Positions 45,088 through 56,697 of a stretch of 64,000 bases of DNA are shown in pieces. The notes beneath the pieces are model-generated. The model saw nothing but the letters and a program-made list of their open reading frames with translations, did no database searches and had not been told where the DNA came from. Location: positions 620,001 to 684,000 of the forward strand of contig NZ_JAERPS020000001.1 of the NCBI RefSeq assembly GCF_016918075.2. Direction: 5' to 3'. Made by a program: the position numbers and the translations under genes. Origin of the DNA: Rheinheimera maricola. Lineage in GTDB: Bacteria; Pseudomonadota; Gammaproteobacteria; Enterobacterales; Alteromonadaceae. Numbering within the stretch: position 1 is the stretch's first letter; each line of letters begins with the position of its first letter.

Positions 45088-45981
45088 ATGTCTATATCGG
45101 TAGCTAAAGATGAAACAGTTAAAGCAATTGTACCAATCCTTTCTGGCGGAGGAACCCGGCTCAGTTGTTACATCGGGATCCTGCAAGCATTACAAGAGAT
45201 GGGATTTGAGTTTCGTCATTTAGTTGGTGTATCTGGCGGCAGTATTGTGGCTGCCTTATATGCAGCGGGCCATAGCCTGGCAGAGATCAAAACTTTGGCG
45301 CTACATACCGATTTCAGGCAGTTTTGGAGCTTTTCGTTTACCTCGCTGTTACGCACTGGCGGCCTGTGTAATGGTAATAAACTAGAGGCTTGGCTAGATA
45401 AACAATTGAAAGGCATAACCTTTGCCCAGTTAGCCTATGACTTACATATCTTAGCGACAGATATTAACGGTGGTGGCCCGGTTGTCTTTAATCGTAGCAA
45501 AACGCCGCACCTAAAAGTGTCGAAAGCGATCCGTTTTTCGATGTCGATCCCGCTATTTTTTTCATTTCAGGCCTTTGAGCAGCACATTATGACCGATGGG
45601 GTAATTTTATCAGAGGATGCATTGCATCGTGATTGGTCTGGTTCGGGCTTACCATTGATTTGCTTTCGTTTAAAAAGCGATGCGGAATCCCGGCCATTGC
45701 AAACCAGCCGTTATTTTCCAGTGGTGTCCTATGTTTACATGTTAATCAGAACATTTATGAGTGCGGTGTCACGTGAGTACGTACACGCTGAGTATTGGCA
45801 CAACACTATAGTAATTAATACCGGTAGTGTATCGTCGGTCGATTTTGCTTTAAGCATTGCACAGAAATTACAACTGTTCGATATGGGGTATCAGACGGCG
45901 CATAGTATAGTGCCGTTAAAGCTAGCCGGGTTATTTACCGAGGTCACGGCCGGTGACAGCGACAAAAAAACCACTACGTAA
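45088..45981 (+). CDS. Patatin-like phospholipase
   Basis: Protein of 297 residues in the patatin/RssA family. The oxyanion motif is GGGTRLS, the nucleophile is in GVSGGS (S49) and the catalytic Asp is in MTDGVIL (D170), where most members have DGG or DGA. No signal peptide is seen, so it is a cytoplasmic or membrane-associated lipid hydrolase. The start is supported by AAGGACCTGTC before ATG 45088. It stands alone, divergent from the protease gene. The terminator that follows overlaps its last codons. Confidence 0.87.
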   Translation: MSISVAKDETVKAIVPILSGGGTRLSCYIGILQALQEMGFEFRHLVGVSGGSIVAALYAAGHSLAEIKTLALHTDFRQFWSFSFTSLLRTGGLCNGNKLEAWLDKQLKGITFAQLAYDLHILATDINGGGPVVFNRSKTPHLKVSKAIRFSMSIPLFFSFQAFEQHIMTDGVILSEDALHRDWSGSGLPLICFRLKSDAESRPLQTSRYFPVVSYVYMLIRTFMSAVSREYVHAEYWHNTIVINTGSVSSVDFALSIAQKLQLFDMGYQTAHSIVPLKLAGLFTEVTAGDSDKKTTT

Positions 45982-45991
45982 GTGGTCTTTT
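45964..45991. terminator. Bidirectional terminator between the patatin and leucine dehydrogenase genes
   Basis: AACCACT-ACGTA-AGTGGTCTTTTTG with A- and T-runs on both sides. It overlaps the last codons of the patatin gene and lies 23 bases after the stop of the convergent dehydrogenase gene. Confidence 0.85.
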
Positions 45992-46013
45992 TGTGCACAT
46001 AAGTGAGTTAATA

Positions 46014-47054
46014 CTATTTACCGCGGCGAATTATTTCCTGCGCCATTAAATCGGCAATTACGCTGGTCGACTGATTTTCAGCATCAGCACGCTGAAAAAT
46101 ATTTAACAGCGTATCGTAAATCAACATGACTTTGGCGGATGACTCTGGCTCTGAGTAGCCTTCCGGCCGCATTTCGAATGCCACATTGATAATACCCCCA
46201 GCATTAATTACGTAATCGGGTGCGTATAAAATGCCTTGTTGACGTAACATGTCACCATGACGGGCTTCTTTTAACTGATTATTGGCGCAGCCAGCAACGA
46301 TACGGGCTTTCAACTGAGGAATGGTATCGTCGTTAACCGTAGCACCTAGTGCACAGGGGGCATAGACATCGGCATCGACCGAGTAGATTTCGTCAAGACC
46401 AACTGCTACGGCACCAAACTGTTCAACGGCACGGCTAATGGCTTGTGGGTTAATGTCAGTTACAATTAATTTTGCACCGTCTTTGTGTAAATGTTCACAC
46501 AGGTAAAAGCCAACACTTCCAAGGCCTTGTATGGCTACTGTGCGATTGGATAAATCATCTGAACCAAATTTATGCTTGGCCGCTGCTTTAATACCGCGGT
46601 AAGTTCCCAAAGCTGTAAACGGCGCAGGGTTGCCGCTTTTTCCTTCGAGGCCAGCTACATAGGGTGTTTCTTTATTGACGATCATAATATCGCCAGTGGT
46701 AATGTTAACGTCTTCCGCACTGTAGTAACTGCCAGACAACCGGTGCAGCATACGGCCAAAAGCGCGGAACAAGGCTTCAGATTTTATCTTTTTCGCGTCG
46801 CCAATAATAACTGATTTACCACCACCGAGAGGCAGGCCAGCCATGGCGTTTTTGTACGTCATACCGCGAGACAAGCGCAGCACATCATTTAATGCTGCGT
46901 CGTCTGAGACATAATCCCATAAACGGCAGCCGCCAACCGCTGGCCCTAATGCTGTGCTGTGTACTGCAATAATAGCTTTTAAGCCGGTTTCGGCATCGCT
47001 ACAGAAAACCACTTGCTCATGATTATCAAATTCAGAATGATTAAATATGGCCAC
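46014..47054 (-). CDS. ldh: Leucine/branched-chain amino acid dehydrogenase
   Basis: NAD-dependent amino acid dehydrogenase of 346 residues in the Glu/Leu/Phe/Val family. Conserved segments are GPAVGGCRLWDY, SRGMTYKNAMAGLPLGGGKS (catalytic lysines K68 and K80), the NAD-binding GLGSVGFYLCEHL and NAGGIINVAFE. The size and motifs are those of leucine dehydrogenase, which oxidatively deaminates Leu, Val and Ile to 2-oxo acids. Phenylalanine specificity cannot be excluded. It is a single minus-strand gene divergent from the DUF4826-like gene. Confidence 0.9.
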   Translation of the reverse strand: MAIFNHSEFDNHEQVVFCSDAETGLKAIIAVHSTALGPAVGGCRLWDYVSDDAALNDVLRLSRGMTYKNAMAGLPLGGGKSVIIGDAKKIKSEALFRAFGRMLHRLSGSYYSAEDVNITTGDIMIVNKETPYVAGLEGKSGNPAPFTALGTYRGIKAAAKHKFGSDDLSNRTVAIQGLGSVGFYLCEHLHKDGAKLIVTDINPQAISRAVEQFGAVAVGLDEIYSVDADVYAPCALGATVNDDTIPQLKARIVAGCANNQLKEARHGDMLRQQGILYAPDYVINAGGIINVAFEMRPEGYSEPESSAKVMLIYDTLLNIFQRADAENQSTSVIADLMAQEIIRRGK

Positions 47055-47298
47055 GACTGATTTCTCCGTTTATTGGCTGGCACAGGGGCGCTGTGTCGCG
47101 GTGATGTTTTGGGTATAGCTACTTTAATCAGTAGCTTTTTGCGCGGCGCAATGTAACATTTCAATTAGGCTTTCACCATAACAGCGGAAAAAAAACCGCT
47201 GGTTGGTCCAGATGATTGTCGACAATCTAACTCAGTACTTGATTGTGCCTCACGAGTCACCTAAAGTAGCGCAAAAAGCCACAGCAGGATTGAAAAAC
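47055..47298. other. Divergent control region between leucine dehydrogenase and the DUF4826-like gene
   Basis: This 244-base gap has several inverted repeats: AGCTACT-TTAATC-AGTAGCT followed by TTTT (47117-47140), CAGCGG-A8-CCGCTG (47182-47201) and a perfect 14-base palindrome GATTGTCGACAATC (47214-47227). An open frame from 47203 joins the DUF4826-like gene but lacks a ribosome binding site. No known operator is recognised. Confidence 0.45.
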
Positions 47299-47736
47299 AT
47301 GAGTGAGCAGTTAACTCAAGAGCAGATTCAACAGATGGAACAGGCCAGGGCGCAATGGGTTAGGGCGCAGTTTCAAAAAGCCAACGAACATTTGGCCAGT
47401 AAAGGTATTATTCCTGACAATGTAACCGTGGCTGACAGCCGCTATTTACCGCCTTTTTTTGCAGTATGGAAATTAAATACCAAAGATAAACAAACATTTT
47501 GGGTGATCAGTGGTGATGTACCAACTGATCATATGGCGGTATCTGCTGCCAAAGATGCGCGTGAGGCGGTGAGATCATTTTCATTGCATTGGCAACTTAA
47601 AGCGCAGCAGATTATTGATTCTGGTATTAACGATCAAACTAAACTGGATTTTGCCAATCTACTCATTAAACGAGCCCATGGTTTATACGAGATGTTTGAG
47701 AAAGATGAGTTATGGCAAGAAAGTACTGCCAATTAA
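47299..47736 (+). CDS. DUF4826-like protein
   Basis: Cytoplasmic protein of 145 residues. The start at ATG 47299 has AGGA 9 bases upstream; the longer frame to 47203 has none. The N terminus is rich in Gln and Glu (MSEQLTQEQIQQMEQAR), followed by ANEHLASKGIIPDNVTV, LPPFFAVWKLNT and WVISGDVPTDHM. This matches my memory of DUF4826, a family with no assigned function. It is divergent from leucine dehydrogenase and followed by a strong terminator. Confidence 0.72.
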   Translation: MSEQLTQEQIQQMEQARAQWVRAQFQKANEHLASKGIIPDNVTVADSRYLPPFFAVWKLNTKDKQTFWVISGDVPTDHMAVSAAKDAREAVRSFSLHWQLKAQQIIDSGINDQTKLDFANLLIKRAHGLYEMFEKDELWQESTAN

Positions 47737-47755
47737 TTGTATTTATTAGTTTACA

Positions 47756-47792
47756 ATAAATAAAAAACCGCCTTGAAGGCGGTTTTTTATTT
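47756..47792. terminator. Bidirectional terminator between the DUF4826-like gene and roxA
   Basis: AAAAAACCGCCTT-GAAGGCGGTTTTTT with long A- and T-runs on both sides, between two convergent genes. It serves both strands. Confidence 0.95.
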
Positions 47793-47810
47793 GTCCTAAG
47801 CCTGTTACGT

Positions 47811-48965
47811 TTATTCGCTGAAATACCAGTAGCCTTGGTTAATAAGACTGGTTAATAACATGGTACGTTCATCAGATCCGATAAAATGCTGATTTTGCGT
47901 CGAGGTTAACTCAGTAAAGTCAGCAAGCAGTTGTGCCGTTGTCAGCTCATTAGCTGGCAGAGTGATCTGATCACCATTAATAAACAGCAGAATATCGCTG
48001 GCAGCATTTTGCTGATAATAACAGCAACGTAAACCGCCGATACGACTTAACACCGAACCTTCTTGCAGATATTCAGCTATTTCGTCGCTGCCATAATGCG
48101 GATCTGGCTCATTTAAATCCAACTCATGTTTAGCGCGGGTAATTAAACTGCCAAACCATTGCGGTAGCATAGTGTTATCTGCGACCAACTGTTGCAGTAA
48201 CTGCTGAGCCTGTTGTAAATCAGCATCGGTAATGGCGCCGACGGATGTTGCTACACTGCGACTATTGTCAGCAAAGCGTTTGCCACTAATGTCATGATCT
48301 ACTAAGTGATCAGCAAGGCCTGTCAGTAAATCTTTTTGTGCCGGTGCCCGAAAGCCAACTGAATAGTTCAGGCTGTTTTCCAGACTGATACCGTCATGTG
48401 GGCATCCTGGTGGGATATACAATATATCGCCAGGTTCGGTAATTACGTCTATACAATCTTTGAAGGGGCTTATTTGTAAAAGCCGCGGATGAGGACACAA
48501 CTGTTTTAGGCTGGTGTCTGGCATACCAACACGCCAATGGCGTTTACCTTCACCTTGAATAATGAACACATCATATTGGTCAAGGTGCGGTCCTACGCCG
48601 CCGCCGGGCGTAGAGAAGCTTACCATCAAGTCATCAATTCGCCAGTTCGGGATAAAGCGAAACGGGTCCAATAGCTTTGCTGCTTCTGGATGCCAGTGAT
48701 CAACAGCCTGCACTAGTAAGGTCCAGCCTTGTGCACCAAAAGCAGAGAAGTCTTCGAACGGACCAGTTTGCATATCCCAGTTTTTTTCGGTACAACTTAC
48801 AATCCGCGATTCTATTTCTTCTTCCTGAGCCAGACCCGCCAGTTCATCTGCACTTAGCGGATCGCTAAACTGCTGGAAACCTGCTTTGATTAATAACGGT
48901 TTTTTTTGCCAGTATTCACAGAGAAACTCGTCGATACTCAGGCTGCCCAAATTTAACTGATACAT
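47811..48965 (-). CDS. roxA: Ribosomal protein uL16 3-hydroxylase
   Basis: Fe(II)/2-oxoglutarate-dependent JmjC-type oxygenase of 384 residues, matching YcfD/RoxA, which hydroxylates an arginine of ribosomal protein uL16. It begins MYQLNLGSLSIDEFLCEYW, with the iron triad in GPHLDQYDVFIIQ (H-x-D) and a His in PPGCPHDGIS. The C-terminal ~120 residues are the winged-helix part. The ATG at 48963-48965 is chosen because it matches the homologous N terminus, while the open frame extends 45 bases upstream. It lies downstream of purB, as in E. coli. Confidence 0.92.
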   Translation of the reverse strand: MYQLNLGSLSIDEFLCEYWQKKPLLIKAGFQQFSDPLSADELAGLAQEEEIESRIVSCTEKNWDMQTGPFEDFSAFGAQGWTLLVQAVDHWHPEAAKLLDPFRFIPNWRIDDLMVSFSTPGGGVGPHLDQYDVFIIQGEGKRHWRVGMPDTSLKQLCPHPRLLQISPFKDCIDVITEPGDILYIPPGCPHDGISLENSLNYSVGFRAPAQKDLLTGLADHLVDHDISGKRFADNSRSVATSVGAITDADLQQAQQLLQQLVADNTMLPQWFGSLITRAKHELDLNEPDPHYGSDEIAEYLQEGSVLSRIGGLRCCYYQQNAASDILLFINGDQITLPANELTTAQLLADFTELTSTQNQHFIGSDERTMLLTSLINQGYWYFSE

Positions 48966-48973
48966 AAAATGTC

Positions 48974-49004
48974 CCAAAAAAAGGCGCTTACTAAAGCGCC
49001 TTAT
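48974..49004 (-). terminator. Intrinsic terminator of the mnmA-hflD-purB operon
   Basis: On the minus strand AAGGCGCTT-TAGT-AAGCGCCTT is followed by TTTTTTT, 11 bases after the purB stop codon. Confidence 0.93.
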
Positions 49005-49014
49005 TGTCAATCGC

Positions 49015-51032
<2,018 letters not shown>

Positions 51033-51033
51033 A

Positions 51034-52158
51034 TTAATTTAGTGCCTGGTCGATAATGCCGCCGCCAAGACAGACTTCGTCGAGATAAAACACCGCCGAT
51101 TGGCCAGGTGTCACTGCTTTTTGCGCGCTGTCAAATTGCACGCTGACCGTGCCGTCTGCGTGTGGCGTGAGTAAGCAAGGGATGTCTGTTTGACGGTAAC
51201 GGGTTTTTACACTGCAACGAATAGCTTGCTGCGGGCCTGCACGATCAGTCCAGTGCATTTGGCTGGCCGTTAAACCGTTAGATAGCAAGCTTGGATGGTC
51301 GTGGCCTTGCGCAACGAGCAATTGATTTTTCTCCAGATTTTTTGCCACTACGTACCAGGGCTCATCACCACCATCCCTCAATCCGCCGATACCTAAGCCC
51401 TTGCGTTGGCCTAGCGTATGGTACATAAGGCCTTCGTGGCGGCCAATAATGTCACCATCGACAGTGATAATGTCACCTGGTTGAGCCGGCAAGTATTGCT
51501 GTAAAAAATCTTTGAATTTACGCTCACCAATAAAGCAGATCCCCGTGCTGTCTTTCTTATCGTGCGTAATTAAGTCTTGTTGCTCGGCAATAGCGCGCAC
51601 GGCCGGTTTCTCTAACTCACCAACCGGAAACAATGTCTGTGCAATGTGCTCTTCGCCAATAGTGTAAAGGAAATAGCTTTGGTCTTTGTTATTGTCTAAG
51701 CCGCGTAACAACTGCCAATGGCCATTTTGTTGACGGCGTCGGACATAATGGCCGGTGGCAATGTAATCAGCACCAAGGGCTTCAGCGGCAAACTCGAGAA
51801 ACGCTTTAAACTTAATTTCTTTATTGCACATAATATCGGGATTGGGGGTACGCCCAGCTTTGTATTCGGCTAAGAAATATTCAAAAACATTATCCCAATA
51901 TTCCGTGGCAAAATTTACTTTGTGTAGCACTATACCTAATTTGTCGCATACCGCTTGGGCATCACGCATATCCTCAGCTGCGGCGCAATACTCGTCGTTG
52001 TCGTCTTCTTCCCAATTTTTCATAAACAGGCCTTCAACCTGATAGCCCTGCTGTAACAGCAGGTAGGCTGAAACGGAAGAATCCACGCCGCCGGACATAC
52101 CGACGATGACTTTTTTACTGCTGTTGACTGAGCAGTCAACCGGGCAAATATCTGGCAT
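51034..52158 (-). CDS. mnmA: tRNA-specific 2-thiouridylase
   Basis: Enzyme of 374 residues that makes 2-thiouridine at position 34 of Lys, Glu and Gln tRNAs. The PP-loop is [19 protein letters not shown]; the catalytic cysteines are in [12 protein letters not shown] and [12 protein letters not shown], and [18 protein letters not shown] is near the C terminus. The length matches E. coli MnmA. It lies 2 bases before hflD and downstream of nudJ on the same strand. Confidence 0.97.
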   Translation of the reverse strand: MPDICPVDCSVNSSKKVIVGMSGGVDSSVSAYLLLQQGYQVEGLFMKNWEEDDNDEYCAAAEDMRDAQAVCDKLGIVLHKVNFATEYWDNVFEYFLAEYKAGRTPNPDIMCNKEIKFKAFLEFAAEALGADYIATGHYVRRRQQNGHWQLLRGLDNNKDQSYFLYTIGEEHIAQTLFPVGELEKPAVRAIAEQQDLITHDKKDSTGICFIGERKFKDFLQQYLPAQPGDIITVDGDIIGRHEGLMYHTLGQRKGLGIGGLRDGGDEPWYVVAKNLEKNQLLVAQGHDHPSLLSNGLTASQMHWTDRAGPQQAIRCSVKTRYRQTDIPCLLTPHADGTVSVQFDSAQKAVTPGQSAVFYLDEVCLGGGIIDQALN

Positions 52159-52226
52159 AGCACTGCACTTTTGAAGGCTTAAAAAACAAGGCGCGGATTA
52201 TACATTAAAATAAGGCGCCGCGCATG

Positions 52227-52682
52227 TTATCGTGCTGGCTGAATGAGACCGAGCGGTAAGCGCACGCCTTGTTGATATAACTTCACTGCATCACTAACCA
52301 GCGCACTGCGAACTGGTAGAGCTGCTTGTAACAACTCGTTTGCACTAAACCAATGCAATGCCAGAATATCGCGATCTTGCGGTTGGTAGCGTTGCGGCAA
52401 GCTGGTAGGTTCAAACACAAAATTAACCCTTACATAGCGATGGTTATTCGCCGCTTTGAGTTGGGAAATTCCCAGCCAGGCAGTGGGTTCAAGCAATAGG
52501 CCGGTTTCTTCGTATAGCTCGCGTTTTACGGCGTTTAGCAGCTCTTCGTCCTGTTCAACATGGCCTGCAGGTTGGTTCAGTACGCGTTGGCCGCTGAGTT
52601 TATCGATTTCTTCCACCAGCAAAAATTTGTGCTCAAACTGGACGATAGCGGCAACGGTTAAGTGTAGTGTTTCTCTGCTCAT
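52227..52682 (-). CDS. nudJ: Nudix hydrolase, NudJ-type phosphatase
   Basis: Protein of 151 residues. The Nudix box is partly visible in GHVEQDEELLNAVKRELYEE, with TG following, and the protein begins HLTVAAIVQFEHKFLLVEE. In E. coli NudJ hydrolyses HMP-pyrophosphate, thiamine pyrophosphate and nucleotides. It lies 68 bases upstream of mnmA and downstream of rluE, the same order as in E. coli, which supports the NudJ assignment. Confidence 0.9.
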   Translation of the reverse strand: MSRETLHLTVAAIVQFEHKFLLVEEIDKLSGQRVLNQPAGHVEQDEELLNAVKRELYEETGLLLEPTAWLGISQLKAANNHRYVRVNFVFEPTSLPQRYQPQDRDILALHWFSANELLQAALPVRSALVSDAVKLYQQGVRLPLGLIQPAR

Positions 52683-52717
52683 ATGCTCTTTTCTTTGTTG
52701 CTAAACCAGGTTTAGCG

Positions 52718-53398
52718 TTAACTTAGCGAAATTTGTTTAAACTCACCCGGCGCTAAATCAGCCAGTAGCCAAGAGCCAATTTGAGCACGGATAAGACGCA
52801 GAGTAGGAAAGCCAACAGCCGCGGTCATGCGTCTTACCTGACGATTACGGCCTTCAATAATAGTTAGACTTATCCAGCAGGTAGGAATAGTAGTACGCTG
52901 CCGTACGGGTGGATGACGCAACCAGATATCCGGTTCGGCGATTCGCTGTGCGTTGGCGGGTAAAGTGACGCCGTCATTCAGTTGTACCCCTTGACGCAGC
53001 TCTTGCAGTGCCGCGTCAGTAATGTCGCCTTCAAGTTGCACCCAGTATGTTTTAGCCATTTTATGCTTTGGATCACTGATAAGGTGCTGCGTTTTACCAC
53101 AATTGGTCAGCAGCAATAAGCCTTCGCTGTCACGGTCCAGCCGGCCTGCCGGATAAACCTCTTCAACCTTGATAAAGTCGGCCAAGGTGGCTCTTTTAGG
53201 GCTGCTATTGTCCGTAAACTGGCATAGAACATCAAATGGCTTATTAAACAACAGAAGTATCGGTTGCTCGACCTTGGTCGTATTGCGTTTTTTCGCATAT
53301 GGATTATTTTGCATCTTCTGTTTGATACGAGCAGGTTTCACTGTGTTTTTATCTCTAAAGTTTATAGCATCTGACAGGGCATTACTGGCTGTCAGCAT
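52718..53398 (-). CDS. rluE: 23S rRNA pseudouridine2457 synthase
   Basis: RsuA-family pseudouridine synthase. The frame is 226 residues; the catalytic segment is AGRLDRDSEGLLLLTN, preceded by LLLFNKPFDVLCQFTD and followed by EGRNRQVRRMTAAVGFPTLR. Like E. coli RluE it lacks the N-terminal S4 domain. It modifies U2457 in the peptidyl transferase centre. The start is uncertain: an internal ATG at 53312-53314 (MQNNPYAKK) would give 198 residues. It lies upstream of nudJ, divergent from icd, as in E. coli. Confidence 0.92.
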   Translation of the reverse strand: MLTASNALSDAINFRDKNTVKPARIKQKMQNNPYAKKRNTTKVEQPILLLFNKPFDVLCQFTDNSSPKRATLADFIKVEEVYPAGRLDRDSEGLLLLTNCGKTQHLISDPKHKMAKTYWVQLEGDITDAALQELRQGVQLNDGVTLPANAQRIAEPDIWLRHPPVRQRTTIPTCWISLTIIEGRNRQVRRMTAAVGFPTLRLIRAQIGSWLLADLAPGEFKQISLS

Positions 53399-53570
53399 TA
53401 GTTAACATTGCGTCATATGCGGTTTGTACAGTCATACATGAAGACGCTAAGTGGGGCGGCTGGTTGCCTATTTTATTGAATGTCATGCTGCTATACTAGC
53501 GCCGCTTTGCAACAAGTGCGTTTAAAACATCAACATCGCCAGGATGAAGGTGCAGACTGGTCTGCAATAG

Positions 53571-55832
<2,262 letters not shown>

Positions 55833-55855
55833 TACTGTTGCATGTAGTTAAAAAG

Positions 55856-55888
55856 CAAAAGCAGGCGTTAAGCCTGCTTTTTATTTTA
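55856..55888. terminator. Bidirectional terminator between icd and cspD
   Basis: AAAAGCAGGC-GTTAA-GCCTGCTTTTTATTTT on the plus strand; read on the minus strand the same stem is followed by TTTTGCTTTTT. It lies between convergent icd and cspD. Confidence 0.92.
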
Positions 55889-55911
55889 CGTGCTTTACGC
55901 TCAGTAAATAT

Positions 55912-56130
55912 TTATTCTGTCAGATCACCGGGCACTTTAATATTCACAGCGTGCAAGCCTTTTGGGCCTTCAGACAAGTCAAACTCAACGTCTTGCCCAG
56001 CCTTTAGCGTGCGGTAGCCATCCATGCTAATGGTTGAATAATGAGCAAAGATATCATCATCACGGCCATCTTCACGAATAAATCCAAATCCTTTGGCATT
56101 ATTGAACCATTTTACTTTACCGGTAGCCAT
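55912..56130 (-). CDS. cspD: Cold-shock-domain protein CspD
   Basis: Protein of 72 residues with a single cold-shock domain: the RNP1 motif [15 protein letters not shown] and RNP2 DDDIFAHYS. The tail [13 protein letters not shown] is typical. CspD in E. coli inhibits replication in stationary phase; this gene is divergent from clpS-clpA, as cspD is in E. coli, which supports CspD over other Csp paralogues. The 5' leader carries a stem-loop at 56186-56205. Confidence 0.93.
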   Translation of the reverse strand: MATGKVKWFNNAKGFGFIREDGRDDDIFAHYSTISMDGYRTLKAGQDVEFDLSEGPKGLHAVNIKVPGDLTE

Positions 56131-56185
56131 ACAACTTACTTCCTTCTCTAAGTTAGCTAAATTCTGTATTCTTAGTCTTAAATAG

Positions 56186-56205
56186 TGGGATTGTTGTTGA
56201 TCCCA
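56186..56205 (-). promoter_or_regulatory. Stem-loop in the cspD leader
   Basis: TGGGAT (56186-56191) and ATCCCA (56200-56205) form a 6-base stem with an 8-base loop, 55 bases upstream of the cspD ATG. It might lie in the mRNA leader or be a protein binding site. Confidence 0.35.
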
Positions 56206-56322
56206 GTAACTAATGTAGATAATTTAAGCAGACAGTCAAGTTATTTGCAAAATTAAACGAAAAATTTACTAATATTTAACGCAAAGCTCCTTTGATGGAA
56301 TACATAGGCATGGCTATAGTTT

Positions 56323-56643
56323 ATGAGTGGTAATAAAGACGGTAATGAACAATACGGTGGATTAGAAGAGTTAACGCGGCAACGTGTGGCTCCTCCGCCA
56401 ATGTATAAGGTGGTGCTGCATAACGATGATTACACGCCGATGGATTTCGTTATCGATGTGCTAAGTCGTTTTTTTAATATGCAGTATGAGCAGGCGACAG
56501 AAGTAATGTTAAAAGTACATTACGAAGGTAAAGGGGTTTGTGGGGTATTTACCGCTGAAATAGCGGAAACCAAAGTGCAGCAAGTAATGCAGTATGCTAA
56601 AGAGCATCAGCACCCGCTGCTTTGTGCCATGGAACGCGCATAA
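56323..56643 (+). CDS. clpS: ClpS, adaptor of the ClpAP protease
   Basis: Protein of 106 residues, the size of E. coli ClpS. The N-degron binding fold is in [20 protein letters not shown], with [16 protein letters not shown] and [20 protein letters not shown], all conserved. It delivers proteins with destabilising N-terminal residues to ClpA. It lies 54 bases before clpA and is divergent from cspD. Confidence 0.97.
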   Translation: MSGNKDGNEQYGGLEELTRQRVAPPPMYKVVLHNDDYTPMDFVIDVLSRFFNMQYEQATEVMLKVHYEGKGVCGVFTAEIAETKVQQVMQYAKEHQHPLLCAMERA

Positions 56644-56697
56644 GGTAAGCCTTTGCATGATTCTGGTGTCGTTACTCAGGTGGATTAGGAGTGGTGT

